From Erythrocercus mccallii (Eukaryota > Chordata > Aves > Passeriformes > Dicruridae), in NCBI GenBank assembly GCA_013397435.1, contig VZRG01001937.1, positions 62,001 through 126,000 of the forward strand: DNA of 64,000 bases. Reading direction: 5' to 3'. Below, piece by piece: positions 52,283-64,000 of the stretch. The notes under the pieces are model-generated. The model had not been told where the DNA came from. It worked only from the letters and a program-made list of their open reading frames with translations, and did not search any database. Each line of letters opens with the position of its first letter. Within the stretch, counting starts at the first letter, position 1. Position numbers and translations under genes: made by a program.

Positions 52283-55200
52283 AGCTCTCCCCAGACACCT
52301 TTCTGTTGTTTCTGTGTAGTATTTTTTAGCCTCATAGGGATGTCTCAGATACACAAATATAAGAAATTACACTTCAACACCAAATTACACTTCACTTAAA
52401 CTGCAGGCTAAAAAACTAGTTCACATGAAGACAGTTAAAGTTAATAAGAAAGGATGGCAATGAGCTGGTTTACATTTAAACTGAACTCAAACCAGGGTCA
52501 TATATTTTTTCAGGGAAAGAAAGTGAGCTGTTGCAAAAGGCCTTGAGGAGAAAAGTTACAAGAAATGAAAAAGAAGTTCCTTTGACTTTTGATCACTATG
52601 AATATGATCGGAAGAAGCATTTAAGGGTTTGCATGCTAGTTCTGTGGAAACCTAGAGTTAATGGAACACTTTATCATTTAACATTACATTGTTTATTTGA
52701 ATACTTTTTACCCAGGTCAGCCTCATTATGTCTTATTATTTTATGTTTCAGCCCTAAATTATCAGCGTGAGGATCAATTACAACACTACATTTTCCTGTT
52801 TAAATGGAAGCTCATGGATAAGTGAGAGTGCTGAAACAGCAAAAATATTTTCTCCAAAAAAATAAACCTTTTCTGCAGCAGTCTCACTGATAACTTTGTT
52901 AAATTATGGAAGATCTCACAATACCTATAAACTTCGATATAGGTCTCTTGTGCATGTGCTGTCCTGGAATATTTTCACTTACCAGAATCAAGCTATGAAT
53001 AAAAGGGCTCTTTTGCCTTCATTAATCTAGACTTACATTCAGAGAAAGACAAGTGTTCTCAGGTGGCTGGGTTTTTAAGTGACTACCTTGAATTACTGAA
53101 ATCTATTCAAAAGTACCAACTACCTCTCTGAGAGCCAGGTCCTATTAAACTTTCTGTTTTGGGCAACCTGAACTGGCTAAATTAAATCTCCCAGTAAAGC
53201 TAAATGTAGATGTATGTTAATGACATTTGTTACAACTGGAGGTAGAAAACATCTAGCAGTGCAAGGAATTTTTGCTTTCACGTGGTACTTTCATGGTGCA
53301 GGCTTTTTCTCCCAAGTACCAAGACTACCAAATTCACATCAAACTTGAGAATCAGGCAGCTGTCTCCGTGCTTATTCCTCTGTGACAAAGATGCTCTTGG
53401 ATGCTTGTGGAGTATACATCTGCACCTTTCTTCTTTAGTCTTTGCATTGCATACAGCTGTTCAGTGGGTCACTGTGACCACACCACAGGTGTCACCAAGC
53501 AGGGGTAGAAATGGGGTATGACCCTGCAGCCTGGTGGGGTCCTCAGAGGAGCTCCACAACCTGGCACCCTGCATGTCTGCAGGTCACCAGTGCCCCGAAA
53601 GCTGATCCACAGCCACACTGCTGGATTATGGAAAAGGGTAGGAAAAGAAGATGGTTGAGTTCTGTATACAGGAGGGCTAAAAGGTGCTCTTCCTCCACAG
53701 AATAAAAACTTGAGTAGATGAGTCTATCAGTAGGACATAAAAAATCAGCTCTGATAAGAGATGGCAATACAACATTTGTTTCCTCTGGTAGATTTTTGCA
53801 ATTCAGATTTAAGCTTGTGACACTTTAATGTGAGAAAGCTGTCAGAAGCATTTTATGCATAGTTATTTTTCTCTTTCCTAGGCTGTGTTAGGGTAACCTG
53901 GGTTTGTATCTTGCAGAATTAAAGTAGAACATTTTGTATATTTCTGAAGTAGTTTTTAAATATTGCCTGTAAGACACAGTTTTATGCTGCAAATGTGACG
54001 ATGAGGTAATGTTTATGAGTATTCACTTGATACAGCCTAATTTATTCATTGCTTAATCACCCCTGAGAAATATGCACCCCTCCAAGTGAGATGACTAAAC
54101 AGTATATATTGCTATCATGCATTCTCTCTCCATGAGATTCCAAAAATATTAATTGTATGGGAAATATGTTTCTCCCACCAAGATTAATCTGCGCAGTCAG
54201 AGAGACTGATGTATTATATACAGCTATTCATTTTAGTGAAATATTTCTACATGACTGTTGATAGAGAACAAACCTGGAATTTGCTGAAATGGTTGTATAT
54301 GGTATGCACTTGCCTCACAACAGCAGGAAACTTTTAGCAGTACAGCAGCTCATTCCTAAAGGGCTCTTTTCTTAAGCCAAGATGCAGCAAAGTTGGCAGC
54401 TTGGCCCCATCCAAAGTGGTACTAGACAAGATGCAGAACCACAGGGTTTGGACAGATGTACCACTGACAGATGGTGCTGAGATTAGTCATTATCAATCAG
54501 CTTCAACTTGCATTTATTTCTGTGGTTCAATGCCAGTCAGCAATGAAGCCTGACTGATAATGCTTTATTACAGGCTAATATTTATCAGGAATTGCTGCCT
54601 CCCTAAAGGGTGAAGTGGCGGCACAGACCCTGCTCATAGGAAGGGACAGACATAACAGACTGAGTTTTCTCATTATCACTACCACTGATGCTTACAGCTC
54701 TAGCATCAACTCTGCCAGTGCCACTCTCTGTAGAGGGGTCAAGGGTTCCACAGAAGTGACAAGACCAGCTACCACTTCTCTCAGAGGGATTTCCACCCAG
54801 TTAAGGCCAAAGTGCGCTTTTTGGGGTAGCATAAGAGGAGCATAAGTAGGCCCTGATATCTAGAAATAGTTTCTAGGACTGGCAATTATATTAGTACTAT
54901 GTTCACTATGCCTCAGGAATAGAAAAAAGTACAAGTACATATACGGATACACATACATGTGCCACTCTATTGCTTAGACATGTTTGTGAGAAGGTACATG
55001 CGTCTGTATATTTACGCCTGCCTTATGAAGTGGCAGCAACAAAGCAGGACTGGATTCACTACATCCTCTATGATTACCCATAAAATTTTAATATAATAAT
55101 AAACTCACCCCCAGCCCTAATCTGCAGACTTTAATAAAAAGCTAAACATTAATCCTCAACTGAAGCTCACACCACGACTCCAGTCTCTCCCTTGACATTA

Positions 55201-58200
55201 GGGAGATTTAAAAACTGATGCTAAAAATAAAGATAGTTGTCCTTACAGTCTAACTAGTATCTAAAAATTTTATTAAATTCCTCTAGAGAAAAAAAAAATG
55301 AAATTATGCTATAAGCAGTAGAACATATTGAATGTTCATTGTTGCAGAGTCAAAGTGGAAAAGTTTTCTAAAATCTTCACTGTTGATATGGACTGGAAGA
55401 AAAATAAAGCTATAATAGATAACTGTCCTAGCATGTCTTTTATTTGATAAGGATTAAAAGAAAATTACTGTATAATGCAATGTACCCAAGTCAGCACAGT
55501 AATAAAAGGAGTCATTTTATCAACAGGATTAAGTCTCACAATAGAATAATCCATAATGGAAGTTACAGGAATGGAGGAAAAGAGAGAGCTAAAATGGTTG
55601 TTCTTTTTCCCCAAGAGTTATAAGATGATCTAATGCTATGTTTTTATAAGCAGAGATCTTTCCCAAAGCATTTCCTAGGATCATTTCTTTTATATTTGAT
55701 GAATTTCAGGAAGTGAGGAAGGTTGATGTTTTATGTTTAACATAGTCCCTGAAGAGCAGAATGAAGCCATGAAGATATTCTATGTATCTTATTTTACAGC
55801 TGCCAAATATGCTATTTTTTTCTTGAACAAAGACTCTCCAGCAGTTTATGAATGCAGTTAAATGTTCAGACATTTCAGTGTAGGAAACATTTTACCTGTG
55901 CAATTGAGAATATAGGGAATTTATAAATCCCAGGTTCTCAGCAGAAACCTGCCTCCAAAGCAGTGTTTGTGAACTGATTTGTCCCCTGCAGATAGCTGGG
56001 GTTTCATCACAAACTCCCCTCAAACTCATTTCATACCAATATTCTCCAGTGTAGGCTGGGCAGTGTCCAGCCACCTCTCCCAGGATGGAAGAGCCTTTCA
56101 GCAGGGGAGGCACAGTGGGATGCTGAAGTCTGTGTTTGGAGGTAAAGTTCAGCAAGAAAATCCAGTTCACGGGAGAGACCACCACTCAGCTGCACCTCCT
56201 GTGAGGCAGCACCCAAGAATCAATTTCTAACACAGGAATCTCTTTACTGTGCTCCCTAGGAAGCACAGGTGCATTCAGAATCCTACCCTACCACCCACCT
56301 CCAAAAATAATTACCTACTCAGAGTTCACTCTTCAGTGGAATATAGCAAATTTGAGCTGTAAGTTGGTCAGAAAAACACATATAACTTTTCATTGAGAAA
56401 TATATAGAAGGAAGGTAACATCCTTTCATTTCTTCTTTTTTTTGATACAGGATTTAAAGTAAATAACCAGCTAGCATAAAATGAAAATATTTGAAACATT
56501 GTATTTCACTGACAATTTTGAGAAAATAATCTGCAGCATCTGATGTGTTATAAACTGCTTTATGTGCAAAATACCACATTGGGTCATGTTGTACTTAATA
56601 GCTGAAACACAAGCTCAGCTGACAACCGACACTGTTATTTTAGGGAAATTTCTTATTTACCAAAGCAGTTTTCCTGATATTTTCTAAATTCCCACACAGG
56701 CTAATGCAATTTGGAAAAAAAAATAAATTGAATTGATGCCAGAGAAATGTACCTGGAAAAAGATTCATACCTTAAATAATAGATGTCTGAACTTGCAGCA
56801 CTGACATAGATAAATAGGTTGCCTAGTAGGTTGTTTACTGCGCTATTGGACCCGGAGCATGATAAAGGAAGCAGAAAAGGGACTGCATAAGCTTTATCTC
56901 CATAACAACCAAGAAAAGAATGATTACAAAAGAGCATGGAAAAGCCACCTTCACAAAACAGGCTTTAACCTTAGAGCAATGGGAGCAGCACAGCACACTC
57001 TACTGCTGATGTCTAAATAAGACAAAACAGTCTTGGCTCAAAACTATTGCATCTCACACCAAGTTGGGTGTTGTAGTTGGAATAATAAAAGTGCAAAGCT
57101 ATCTAATACAGCAACCATATGGAACAATAAATTCTTTTAGAGGAATTGAATTATGATCAGTATGTTACAGAGGAAGGAAAGATAGCATGGTATTAAAGTC
57201 ACTTTCAGAATATACCTTTATATCAAGAAATCATTCACACAATACTTTTCTTTTGCATGTTTCAGGGTATTAAGCCATTTTAAAATTAGTTAGTTTTTCT
57301 TTGTTTTACATAAGTTTCATGGTTTGAAAAGCTCTTCACTGTTTGACCTAACTGGGTGAGTTCTTTTAGGCTTTACAAGAAAGACAGCATTCAAATAGAG
57401 TCTTCACTGAAACCTCCTAGCTGAATAAAAAAGAGATAGACTTTTGAAAAGAAGAAGTCATTGGGAAGGTAGACTCACAACCTGAACCTTTTCCTACTCA
57501 AAACATTATTGAAACTCCTGCTAGCTTTAATGAGCATTGGATCAAAACCTTGGTTTTCTCTTTGACTACGAATTAAGCTCTTTGATGTTAAACTACTTTT
57601 AAGAGGAAACTACAGCTTTAATGTGCAGGCCTTCAGAAACACAATGTTTAGAAGAACTTTACTTTGACCAAAATACCTGGGGGCATTTTTCTTCCCCCCA
57701 GGTACAATAACTTATCAATGGAAATAGTGCAGCTCTGCTACTGGTATATGTAGCCATGCAGAATGGGAACAGCTACCCTGGCTGCCACTAACAGTTTAAC
57801 TCTTCCCTTCTTTTGCAACCCACAAACTTTTTGCATGGTCTCTCTCACACAGTATCATTTCAGTGGATTAGAGGCATAATGACAATTATATCTTCTTGAA
57901 GAATTTAGAAGCTCTTTTATCTGGGACTTTCCATTCATGTGGAAAGAGAAAAATCCAACCTGAAATGGCTATTTAGTTTGGATATTTTCCCTAGGCTCTT
58001 TAATGCTTGAAAGATAAAGGGATTTTTTTTTCTTGGTCAAATAAGGATTCTAGTAAACAAGAATCGATGGCACAGAGTTTCATGCAAACAAATTAGTCTG
58101 GAGGAAAAAAAGGCAATTTTCAATAGTAAAGCACTTTATTAAAAATAATTCCAGTGTCTCTAGAAAGAAGTACTTACCCATGCAGCAGATCTCCTGTCCT

Positions 58201-58749
58201 TGCCCTTCCTACCTTGGACCCAGCCTATGGTAGAGAGCAGTCCCTGTGCCTATGGCAGCCACAGCACAGCAAGAGCGAATTCTTGCCTCAGTGTCCTTGC
58301 TCATGTCCAGTACCATTCCACAAAATAAAAATCTTTCCTGAACTGAGCATATCTGTCCTATTATTTACCTTCCTGCCACTAACCTGCCTACATGAACAAC
58401 ATTCACAAAGACTTTCAGCCCAAATACCAATTAAATTTATTCTAGGCAGACATGCTACAGGTATCTGTACAATGCAAGCTACAACAGCTGCAAGTAGCAA
58501 ATACGTATGTAAGATTTATTCAAGCACTAGTTGTTCAAGACTAGTTATTTATTATTCTTTTCCTTACTTATTTATTCTTCTTTTCCTTACTGCCATATGT
58601 TTCAATCAAGTCATAATTTCATAACTATCTGTGCCAAAATATTGGAATTGCAAAATTCTTTCTCCTGAACAATGCATAAGAAATACAGTTGCAAAAGACC
58701 TGTCAAGGCTGATGTGTCATATTTACTGTTTCAGTATTAGTTTTACACT
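52283..58749. other. AT-rich non-coding DNA, no supported gene
   Basis: The longest frame starts in this stretch (58154-58624, plus, 156 codons). It has no recognisable domain, and its hydrophobic tail comes from T-rich DNA. Slightly GC-richer patches lie near 53440-53640 and 55980-56220, without recognised identity. A strong hairpin at 57674-57704 is listed separately. Confidence 0.65.
57674..57704. repeat. GC-rich perfect hairpin, 10-bp stem
   Basis: TACCTGGGGG (57674-57683) and its exact complement CCCCCAGGTA (57695-57704) flank an 11-nt loop. The right arm also resembles a 5' splice donor (CAGGTA). No gene adjoins. Confidence 0.8.
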
Positions 58750-58880
58750 GAAACATGTAATTTCAAATGTATTTTTAGCATTTTTGTCTTTTTGTTTGTT
58801 TTTTTTTGTTTTTTTTTTTTTTTGAAACATGTAATTTCAAATGTATTTTTAGCATTTTTGTCTTTTTGTTTGTTTGTTTT
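58750..58880 (+). repeat. 74-bp tandem duplication with poly-T
   Basis: A unit beginning GAAACATGTAATTTC occurs at 58750 and again at 58824. The first 52 bases are identical in both copies (58750-58801 and 58824-58875). Unit one ends in a long T run with one G, and unit two in a T/G run. Perfect identity in non-coding DNA points to a recent slippage or unequal exchange event, or to an assembly artefact at the poly-T. Confidence 0.93.
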
Positions 58881-59685
58881 GTTTTTTATTGTCGTGCTGT
58901 GCTCACTGAGTATATGATACTAATCAGAGGAAAAACGAGAAACTAATGTTTAGCAGATGTATGTGTAAAGATGGTAACTATGCCTCTGCTGCAAACCAGC
59001 CTATTCAAGTATTCATGATGAAATACAGCATACTAAATTAACTCTGCACCAAGAATGCTGGAAGTGGCTAGTTTTAAGTAAAAGATCACAGTCCATTTTA
59101 AATCCTACACAACTGAAGTTTTACTTCTCACTCTGGGAAGAAGTGGATTCAGACATGTTGTCATGACCAAAAAATGGAAGAAGCATTTACTATGTAAAAT
59201 CTTCCACTAATATTTTTAGCAGATTTCAAAAAATTTATTCCCAAATCAGTTTTTCATTAACTTACTCTGAGGTACTCTTACAGAATAACTGACTTCAAAA
59301 TTATCACAATAGCACTAGCTAAGTTTGTTATTCAGAACATCTTGAAGTGTTTCCTTCTGGTATATTTGACAAACACTGAAGTTTTAGACCAAACCTTACC
59401 AGCATGTATAGTATCTAATTATGAAGTGTTATACCCATTAGTATGATTCTTTAGGAAAATTCAAACCCCTTCCTAGATATGCATATTCATCCTATATAGC
59501 ATTCATAAGCAATTCTCATTAAAGCAATTGTTTCTTTGCAGCCTAATATGTAAATCCTACTTATAAAGGTTACAAAGGGTTGATGGTGAGTAATAGTTAA
59601 GAAATAACCAATATCTGATAGATGACCTCATTTGCTTCCACAAGAGAATTTTTAACTTTTCCTAGAAGATTAATGTCATAAGTGG
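58881..59685. other. AT-rich non-coding DNA
   Basis: No gene, repeat family or structure recognised. Confidence 0.7.
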
Positions 59686-59690
59686 GCATC
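59686..59690. repeat. Target-site duplication, left copy (GCATC)
   Basis: GCATC precedes the TG of the LTR at 59691 and is repeated exactly at 60276-60280. Five bp is typical of ERVL-class elements. Confidence 0.85.
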
Positions 59691-59942
59691 TGTGCTGATT
59701 TTGGCTGTGATAGATTTAATTTTCTTCATAGCATCTAGTATGGAGCTGTGTTCTGGATTGTTCTGGAACCAGTGTTGATAACACAGGGATGTTTCAGCTG
59801 TTGCCAAGCAGAGCTTACCCAGAGTCAAGGCCTTTTCTGCCTCTCACCCCACCCCACCAGTGAGGAGGCTGGGGGAGCACAAGGAGTTGGGAGGGGACCC
59901 AGACAGGACAGCTGACCCAAAGTGACCACAGGGATATCCCAG

Positions 59943-59952
59943 ACCACGTGGT
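59943..59952. promoter_or_regulatory. Palindromic E-box ACCACGTGGT in the LTR
   Basis: A perfect 10-bp palindrome centred on CACGTG lies about 12-20 bp upstream of the degenerate TATA box of the LTR. CACGTG is the core for USF, MYC/MAX and related factors. Confidence 0.5.
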
Positions 59953-60148
59953 GCTGTGCTCAGCATATAGAGCCAAGGGAAGGAGAAGAAAGAGATGTTT
60001 GGAGGGATGGTGTTTGTCTGCTCCAGTCACCATTACCTGTGCTGGAGCTCTGCTTTCCTGGGGATGGCTGAACACCTGCCTGCCCATGGGAAGTGGTGAA
60101 TGAATCCCTTGTGTTGCTTTGCTTGCAGGTCCAGCTTTTGCTTTGCCT

Positions 60149-60154
60149 ATTAAA
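60149..60154 (+). terminator. Probable polyadenylation signal ATTAAA of the LTR
   Basis: ATTAAA followed by a T- and G-rich stretch (ATGTTTGTATCTTG), in the expected part of the ERVL-type LTR. Confidence 0.55.
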
Positions 60155-60275
60155 ATGTTTGTATCTTGACCTATGGATTTTCTCACTTTTACTCTTCTGA
60201 TTTCTCCCCCATCCCTCTGCAAAGAGACTGAGTGAGCAGCTGCATGGGGCTGCTGTCTGAGGTTGAACTACAACA

Positions 60276-60280
60276 GCATC
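60276..60280. repeat. Target-site duplication, right copy (GCATC)
   Basis: Exact copy of 59686-59690 after the CA end. Confidence 0.85.
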
Positions 60281-60485
60281 ATATACCTGGATAGATACAC
60301 ATGCAGAGCATACTAGTATTTTATTCAGCTGTGATCTAATGAAAGCTCTTTCCCAGTCTGTAACACAGGGAATGACATCAGTGATGGTCTCTTATGTGTT
60401 CTTCTAGGTAAGCCAGAAATCTTCTAGGGTAAACCTCATTTTCACAAACTCCACCACTATTCCTTGTTTCACACAGGCAGATAGA

Positions 60486-60750
60486 TAGTGATAGAACAAG
60501 CATAAATGGTTTTAAACTAAAAGAGAATAGATTTAGGTTAGAAGTCAGGAAGCAATTCTTCACTAAGAGAGGGTAATGCACTGGACCAGAGAAGTTGTTA
60601 ATGCCCCATCCTTGGAAGAGTTCAAGGCCACCTGATGGGGCCTTGAGCAACTTGATCTAGTGGATGGCATTCCTCTGTGGCAGGGAAATTCAGATAATCT
60701 TTAACGTTCCTTCCAACATAAACCAGACTAGGATTTATGATTCTGTGATT
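60486..60750 (+). mobile_element. CR1 LINE 3' fragment
   Basis: It reads AGTGATAGAACAAG, then TGGTTTTAAACTAAAAGAG, a GAAGCAATTCTTCACT block, GCCCCATCCTTGGAAGAGTT, TTGAGCAACTTGATCTAGTG and CTTTAACGTTCCTTCCAACA, ending TTATGATTCTGTGATT. This is the canonical order of the avian CR1 3' untranslated end. About 265 bp remain, so it is strongly 5'-truncated. It lies about 205 bp downstream of the ERVL-type LTR, and the two are independent insertions. Confidence 0.95.
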
Positions 60751-63495
60751 GTTAGCACTGCACTCAGAGCTAGAGGATCAAGTCTTAAATTTAAATTAAT
60801 GGGCAAACTTGAAGTGCAGCTGCCCCTTCTTTGGTTAAGATTTGAGTGAGCACAAAACAAGATGCAAGGTTCCTTTCATATCTGTTCAGCTACTCGTGTT
60901 TTTCAGAACACTTCAGTATATTAGAGAATAGGTTAAAAGCTCCATATCTGAATGAATTTATTTCAGTTGTATCTTCATGCAGAGTACAGATATATTAGGG
61001 AAAAATGTTTTAATCCCCTATAACATAATTTACTATAACTTTACTGGCCTCAATACTACCATCTTAAATTCATGTTGTACATGTTGCACTGTTCACTGTG
61101 TTTCTCCATTACTGAATAATATCCTGCTATGCTCAGTACTGCCCAAACTCATAACAAAACTTGTTTCCTTATTCATGAACCTGCAATCTAAACAATCCAT
61201 GCACTTGACAAGGTTTTGGTGAGCAACATTAACAGGTTAATTTGTTTCAGAAGCCTTTCTGAACCTGCTTGAATCTGGCTTAGCTATGAAGAAAATAATT
61301 TTGGCCAATTTACATATATGATTAAGACCTGAGAGCAGGAAGGTTTCACAAAGCTAAATCAGCTCAGTTCACATCCTGAAGAGCTTTGCAAAGGCAAATA
61401 TCTCTCCTCGGGCAATCAGGTTTTGAACAACTTGGCAACTAACCTGTACTCAACAGGAATTTCATGTCTGCACATAGCTCATTATTTCTTGCAAACTTAC
61501 TTCCTTATTGCTTTATATAGAATGTTTAAAATCCTTTTGAAGGTAAGCAAGCACAAATAGGCTCAACAGATTAAATACCAGAGAATTTTTTTTCCAATTC
61601 ACAAAGAAAAGTTAAATACTTCTCTCTTTACATGTTTGTCTTTAATGACTCTAGCCAGGAACCAGTGCAATGCCATTTACAGCAGCATAACTGTGCCATG
61701 GTGCTCCTTCATGGCAGCTTGAGCTTCAGAGATGGAACTGAAGTAACATGGTGGGGGCAGACAGACGGAGAAATGGCAGCTCCTTTCTCAGCATCTCAGA
61801 TCTGGGAAGTCATTCCTGTCTGTAGTTGCTTCTAGGGTGGCTGCATGAAAATAACACCATGGGGATACTCCTGGCATGCTATAATCCTGCTGTAGTGTAA
61901 TACTGGATCAGCTAGAAATATCCCAGACTGATCTAGTCTTCTGACAGTCAGGAGAGCGAATTCCACTGTGGTTCTTGTGCTGAGTTACAGCTCAGATGAG
62001 TCAATTTGCAGTTCAATACAAGAATGAGGCAAAGTCACACAGTGATGAGCAGCAAGAGATAACACCCTATTCCATTCTATCTAGGCAGTGAGGCACTTTG
62101 GCTTTCCCAGGGAACCAACATTGACCTCTCTGTTGCTGTAGTTTAGCCATTCACACCTCCTTTTTCTCTTCTCCCTCTTTGCTAAAAGAACTACATCAGG
62201 TTTTCTTCTCCCTCTGAGAACACAAAAAATTGTATATACCCACTTATTCTGGGTTAAAAAAACCTATGTAAACACCAACAACTGGAACTGCTGGTCTCAT
62301 TCCCAAGACCTGTGCATGCTTCCTATACATGCAGCAACAGCTGCACTTTTAGGCTCTTAAAATACCCACATAGCTCTTGAGGATTCAGTAATGTTACAAT
62401 ATTTATATTCCCTAATGGTCTTGTGAAGACCTCATGTTCTGCCCTCTTCCCCAGGAGGAGTAGTTGGATATGGAACCAGGGCTACTGCACTGTGTTCTTT
62501 TTATGTCACACAACTGTAAACATAGGCTGTGCTTCTTCAGCACAAACTGCACCAAAGAGGGAATTTCATACTATTTTGTAGTTTAAACATCAGCTTTCCT
62601 TTCAATTATATTTGTTTTCCTACTTTCTAATTACATCTGTCTAGAAACACTTTTGCTCTGCTTTCATCTGCTCTACCACTGCATTGTCCTGGGCATAGCC
62701 AATAAGTCTGTCAGTGTAATATCTAGATACTGGTAAGTCTGTGTGTGGAGAAATATAAGGATATTGACAAAGAAATTACTGCCTGCAAGAAAATTCTATG
62801 AGGTAAGGTCTGTTTTGGCAACAAGCAGATGAGTGGTATCTCAGTCTTTGTTTTACTGAATCTGGAGAGACAGGAGGAGAGGAGTGGAACTGGCATGTAA
62901 CATAGTGAGAGACAAGCCTGCTAAAAAAGGGATTAACTTGATTCAAGAGAGAGTGAGAGAGGTCAAAGGACACTGAGATGCTTTCAAAGGCCTTGATCAT
63001 CAGGAAATACTTCGCAATCTACTAATTCCTCACCCATAAATAACTAGTTGGTTTTGAATCTTAAGTCACTGGACATCATTAATTCATGCCCAATCTTGAT
63101 ATTTAAATAAAATATAACTATTCACATATTTGAACAATTGTGTATGATGTTCAAAGACAAGAATTTAGAGGAATACAAAGTTTCCAGAGCTGTTTCATAT
63201 GTGGCTTTGTTAATTAGCAGCAGAATATTTATCCATGTAGCAACATCATTCTGCTAGTCATGTGATTTTGTATATTGTGGTAATAGCAACACAAGATTAG
63301 AGAAAATAGTCACTACAACATAGAATACAACTAGATTAATATATTCAGTTGGAACAGTAATTAATTTTTGAAGCTGAAGCCACTTTATCACTCAATGGTT
63401 TGGACTGCAGAGTATCACCTTTGAGTAAAGTCAGTGAACAGTTGTATTGCCTGCTTAAAGAACCTCTAGCACACAGACACTACAGAGCCAGAAAA

Positions 63496-63496
<1 letters not shown>
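60751..63496. other. AT-rich non-coding DNA, no gene seen
   Basis: Open frames are under about 85 codons with no domain. No repeat family recognised. Confidence 0.7.
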
Positions 63497-63526
<30 letters not shown>

Positions 63527-63547
63527 TAGATAGATAGATAGAAAGAT

Positions 63548-63640
<93 letters not shown>

Positions 63641-63650
63641 GAATGGATGG
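63497..63650 (+). repeat. Compound (GACA)n(GATA)n microsatellite
   Basis: Seven GACA units (63497-63524) pass directly into GATA units. These run to about 63640, broken by GAAAGATTAGATA near 63541 and GAAA near 63582, and grade into GATGAATGGATGG. The length suggests a polymorphic locus. Confidence 0.97.
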
Positions 63651-64000
63651 CAGTGTTCAGCTCTACATGGATTTTGTTGATGTTGAGATGTTCAGTACTT
63701 TCCCAAACCTTTTGCTTCCAGAGCTACCACATTATCTGAGAATCTTTAGTTTCATTAGAAAAACATAAACTTTTGGTTCTCAAGAGTTCAGAGAAAAGCT
63801 TAGGAATTTTAACTGTCCTGACTTCAAAACTAATCTCATTTATCGGCAACTTCCCCTTTGAGTTTTAATGCTTTCAACTAGCATCTTTTAATTATTTTCT
63901 GTAATGATGGTGACCCAGAATCATCTGTGCAAGCTTGACTTAGACAGAAAATTGAATTGATACCAACGATATGTAAATATTTATATGTCTATGTCTAAAT
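63651..64000. other. AT-rich non-coding DNA to window end
   Basis: Nothing recognisable in this last stretch. Confidence 0.7.

Larger units (their letters stand above)
59691..60275 (+). mobile_element. Solo LTR, ERVL-type (585 bp, 5-bp TSD)
   Basis: It starts TGTGCTGATTTTGGCTGTGA and ends CTACAACA, bracketed by GCATC. I recognise it as a very common avian ERVL LTR family, with motifs such as CAAGGCCTTTTCTGCC and the CACCTGCCTGCCCATGGGAA block. A degenerate TATA (CATATAGAG, about 59964) lies downstream of a palindromic E-box (59943-59952). ATTAAA at 60149-60154 is the probable poly(A) signal. No internal viral sequence adjoins, so it is a solo LTR. The 135-codon minus-strand frame across it (59815-60222) is antisense to the LTR and not a gene. 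Confidence 0.93.

Noticed and set aside
58154..58624. 156-codon plus-strand open frame, the longest without Ns
   Set aside because: No recognisable domain and no splice or promoter context; its hydrophobic tail comes from T-rich DNA. Chance is likely in 64 kb, although an RNA-seq check would settle it.
59815..60222. 135-codon minus-strand open frame
   Set aside because: Entirely antisense to the ERVL-type solo LTR at 59691-60275.
63497..63650. Tandem array considered as a CRISPR-like repeat
   Set aside because: It is a continuous tetranucleotide microsatellite without spacers, in eukaryotic DNA.
1..64000. Search for tRNA, rRNA, bacterial or viral gene clusters
   Set aside because: No tRNA B-box in a plausible fold, no rRNA-like segment, and no dense coding region on either strand.

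Overview
The window looks like non-coding avian DNA, most likely passerine. It is AT-rich and has no run of exons, no convincing protein-coding gene, no tRNA or rRNA gene and no CpG island. Its recognisable content is bird-type repeats: three CR1 LINE pieces carrying the avian octamer-type 3' tails (ATTCTGTG or TTCTATGA), and several LTR insertions with intact TG...CA ends and perfect target-site duplications (TSDs). Family names are from memory, because no repeat library could be searched. Whether this is an intergenic desert or a very large intron cannot be decided from the sequence.

Layout. 1-12214: unremarkable AT-rich DNA with one GC- and CpG-richer patch (7740-7990) and a 36-nt pyrimidine tract flanked by 9-bp direct repeats (10572-10623). 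12221-12848: solo LTR with 6-bp TSD. 12855-19690: AT-rich DNA with a (TTTTA)n array and a short hairpin. 19694-21433: a decayed CR1 element split by a 675-N assembly gap. 28995-29431: ERVL-type solo LTR, probably minus strand, with 5-bp TSD. 32856-32988: a CR1 3' tail. 40044-40075 and 43984-44062: a hexamer array and an imperfect inverted repeat. 51254-52282: an older LTR-like repeat on the minus strand, split by a younger 302-bp solo LTR (51461-51762) with 6-bp TSD. 58750-58880: a 74-bp tandem duplication. 59691-60275: ERVL-type solo LTR with 5-bp TSD, followed by a CR1 3' fragment (60486-60750). 63497-63650: a compound GACA/GATA microsatellite.

No genes were found to work together. What function there is would be regulatory: retroviral promoter remnants, a perfect four-unit heat-shock-element match inside the old LTR-like repeat, a CACGTG palindrome just upstream of a degenerate TATA box, and a few stretches whose texture suggests conserved non-coding elements. 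I found no convincing new system. The best leads are the nested LTR locus at 51.2-52.3 kb and the tandem duplication at 58.75 kb.
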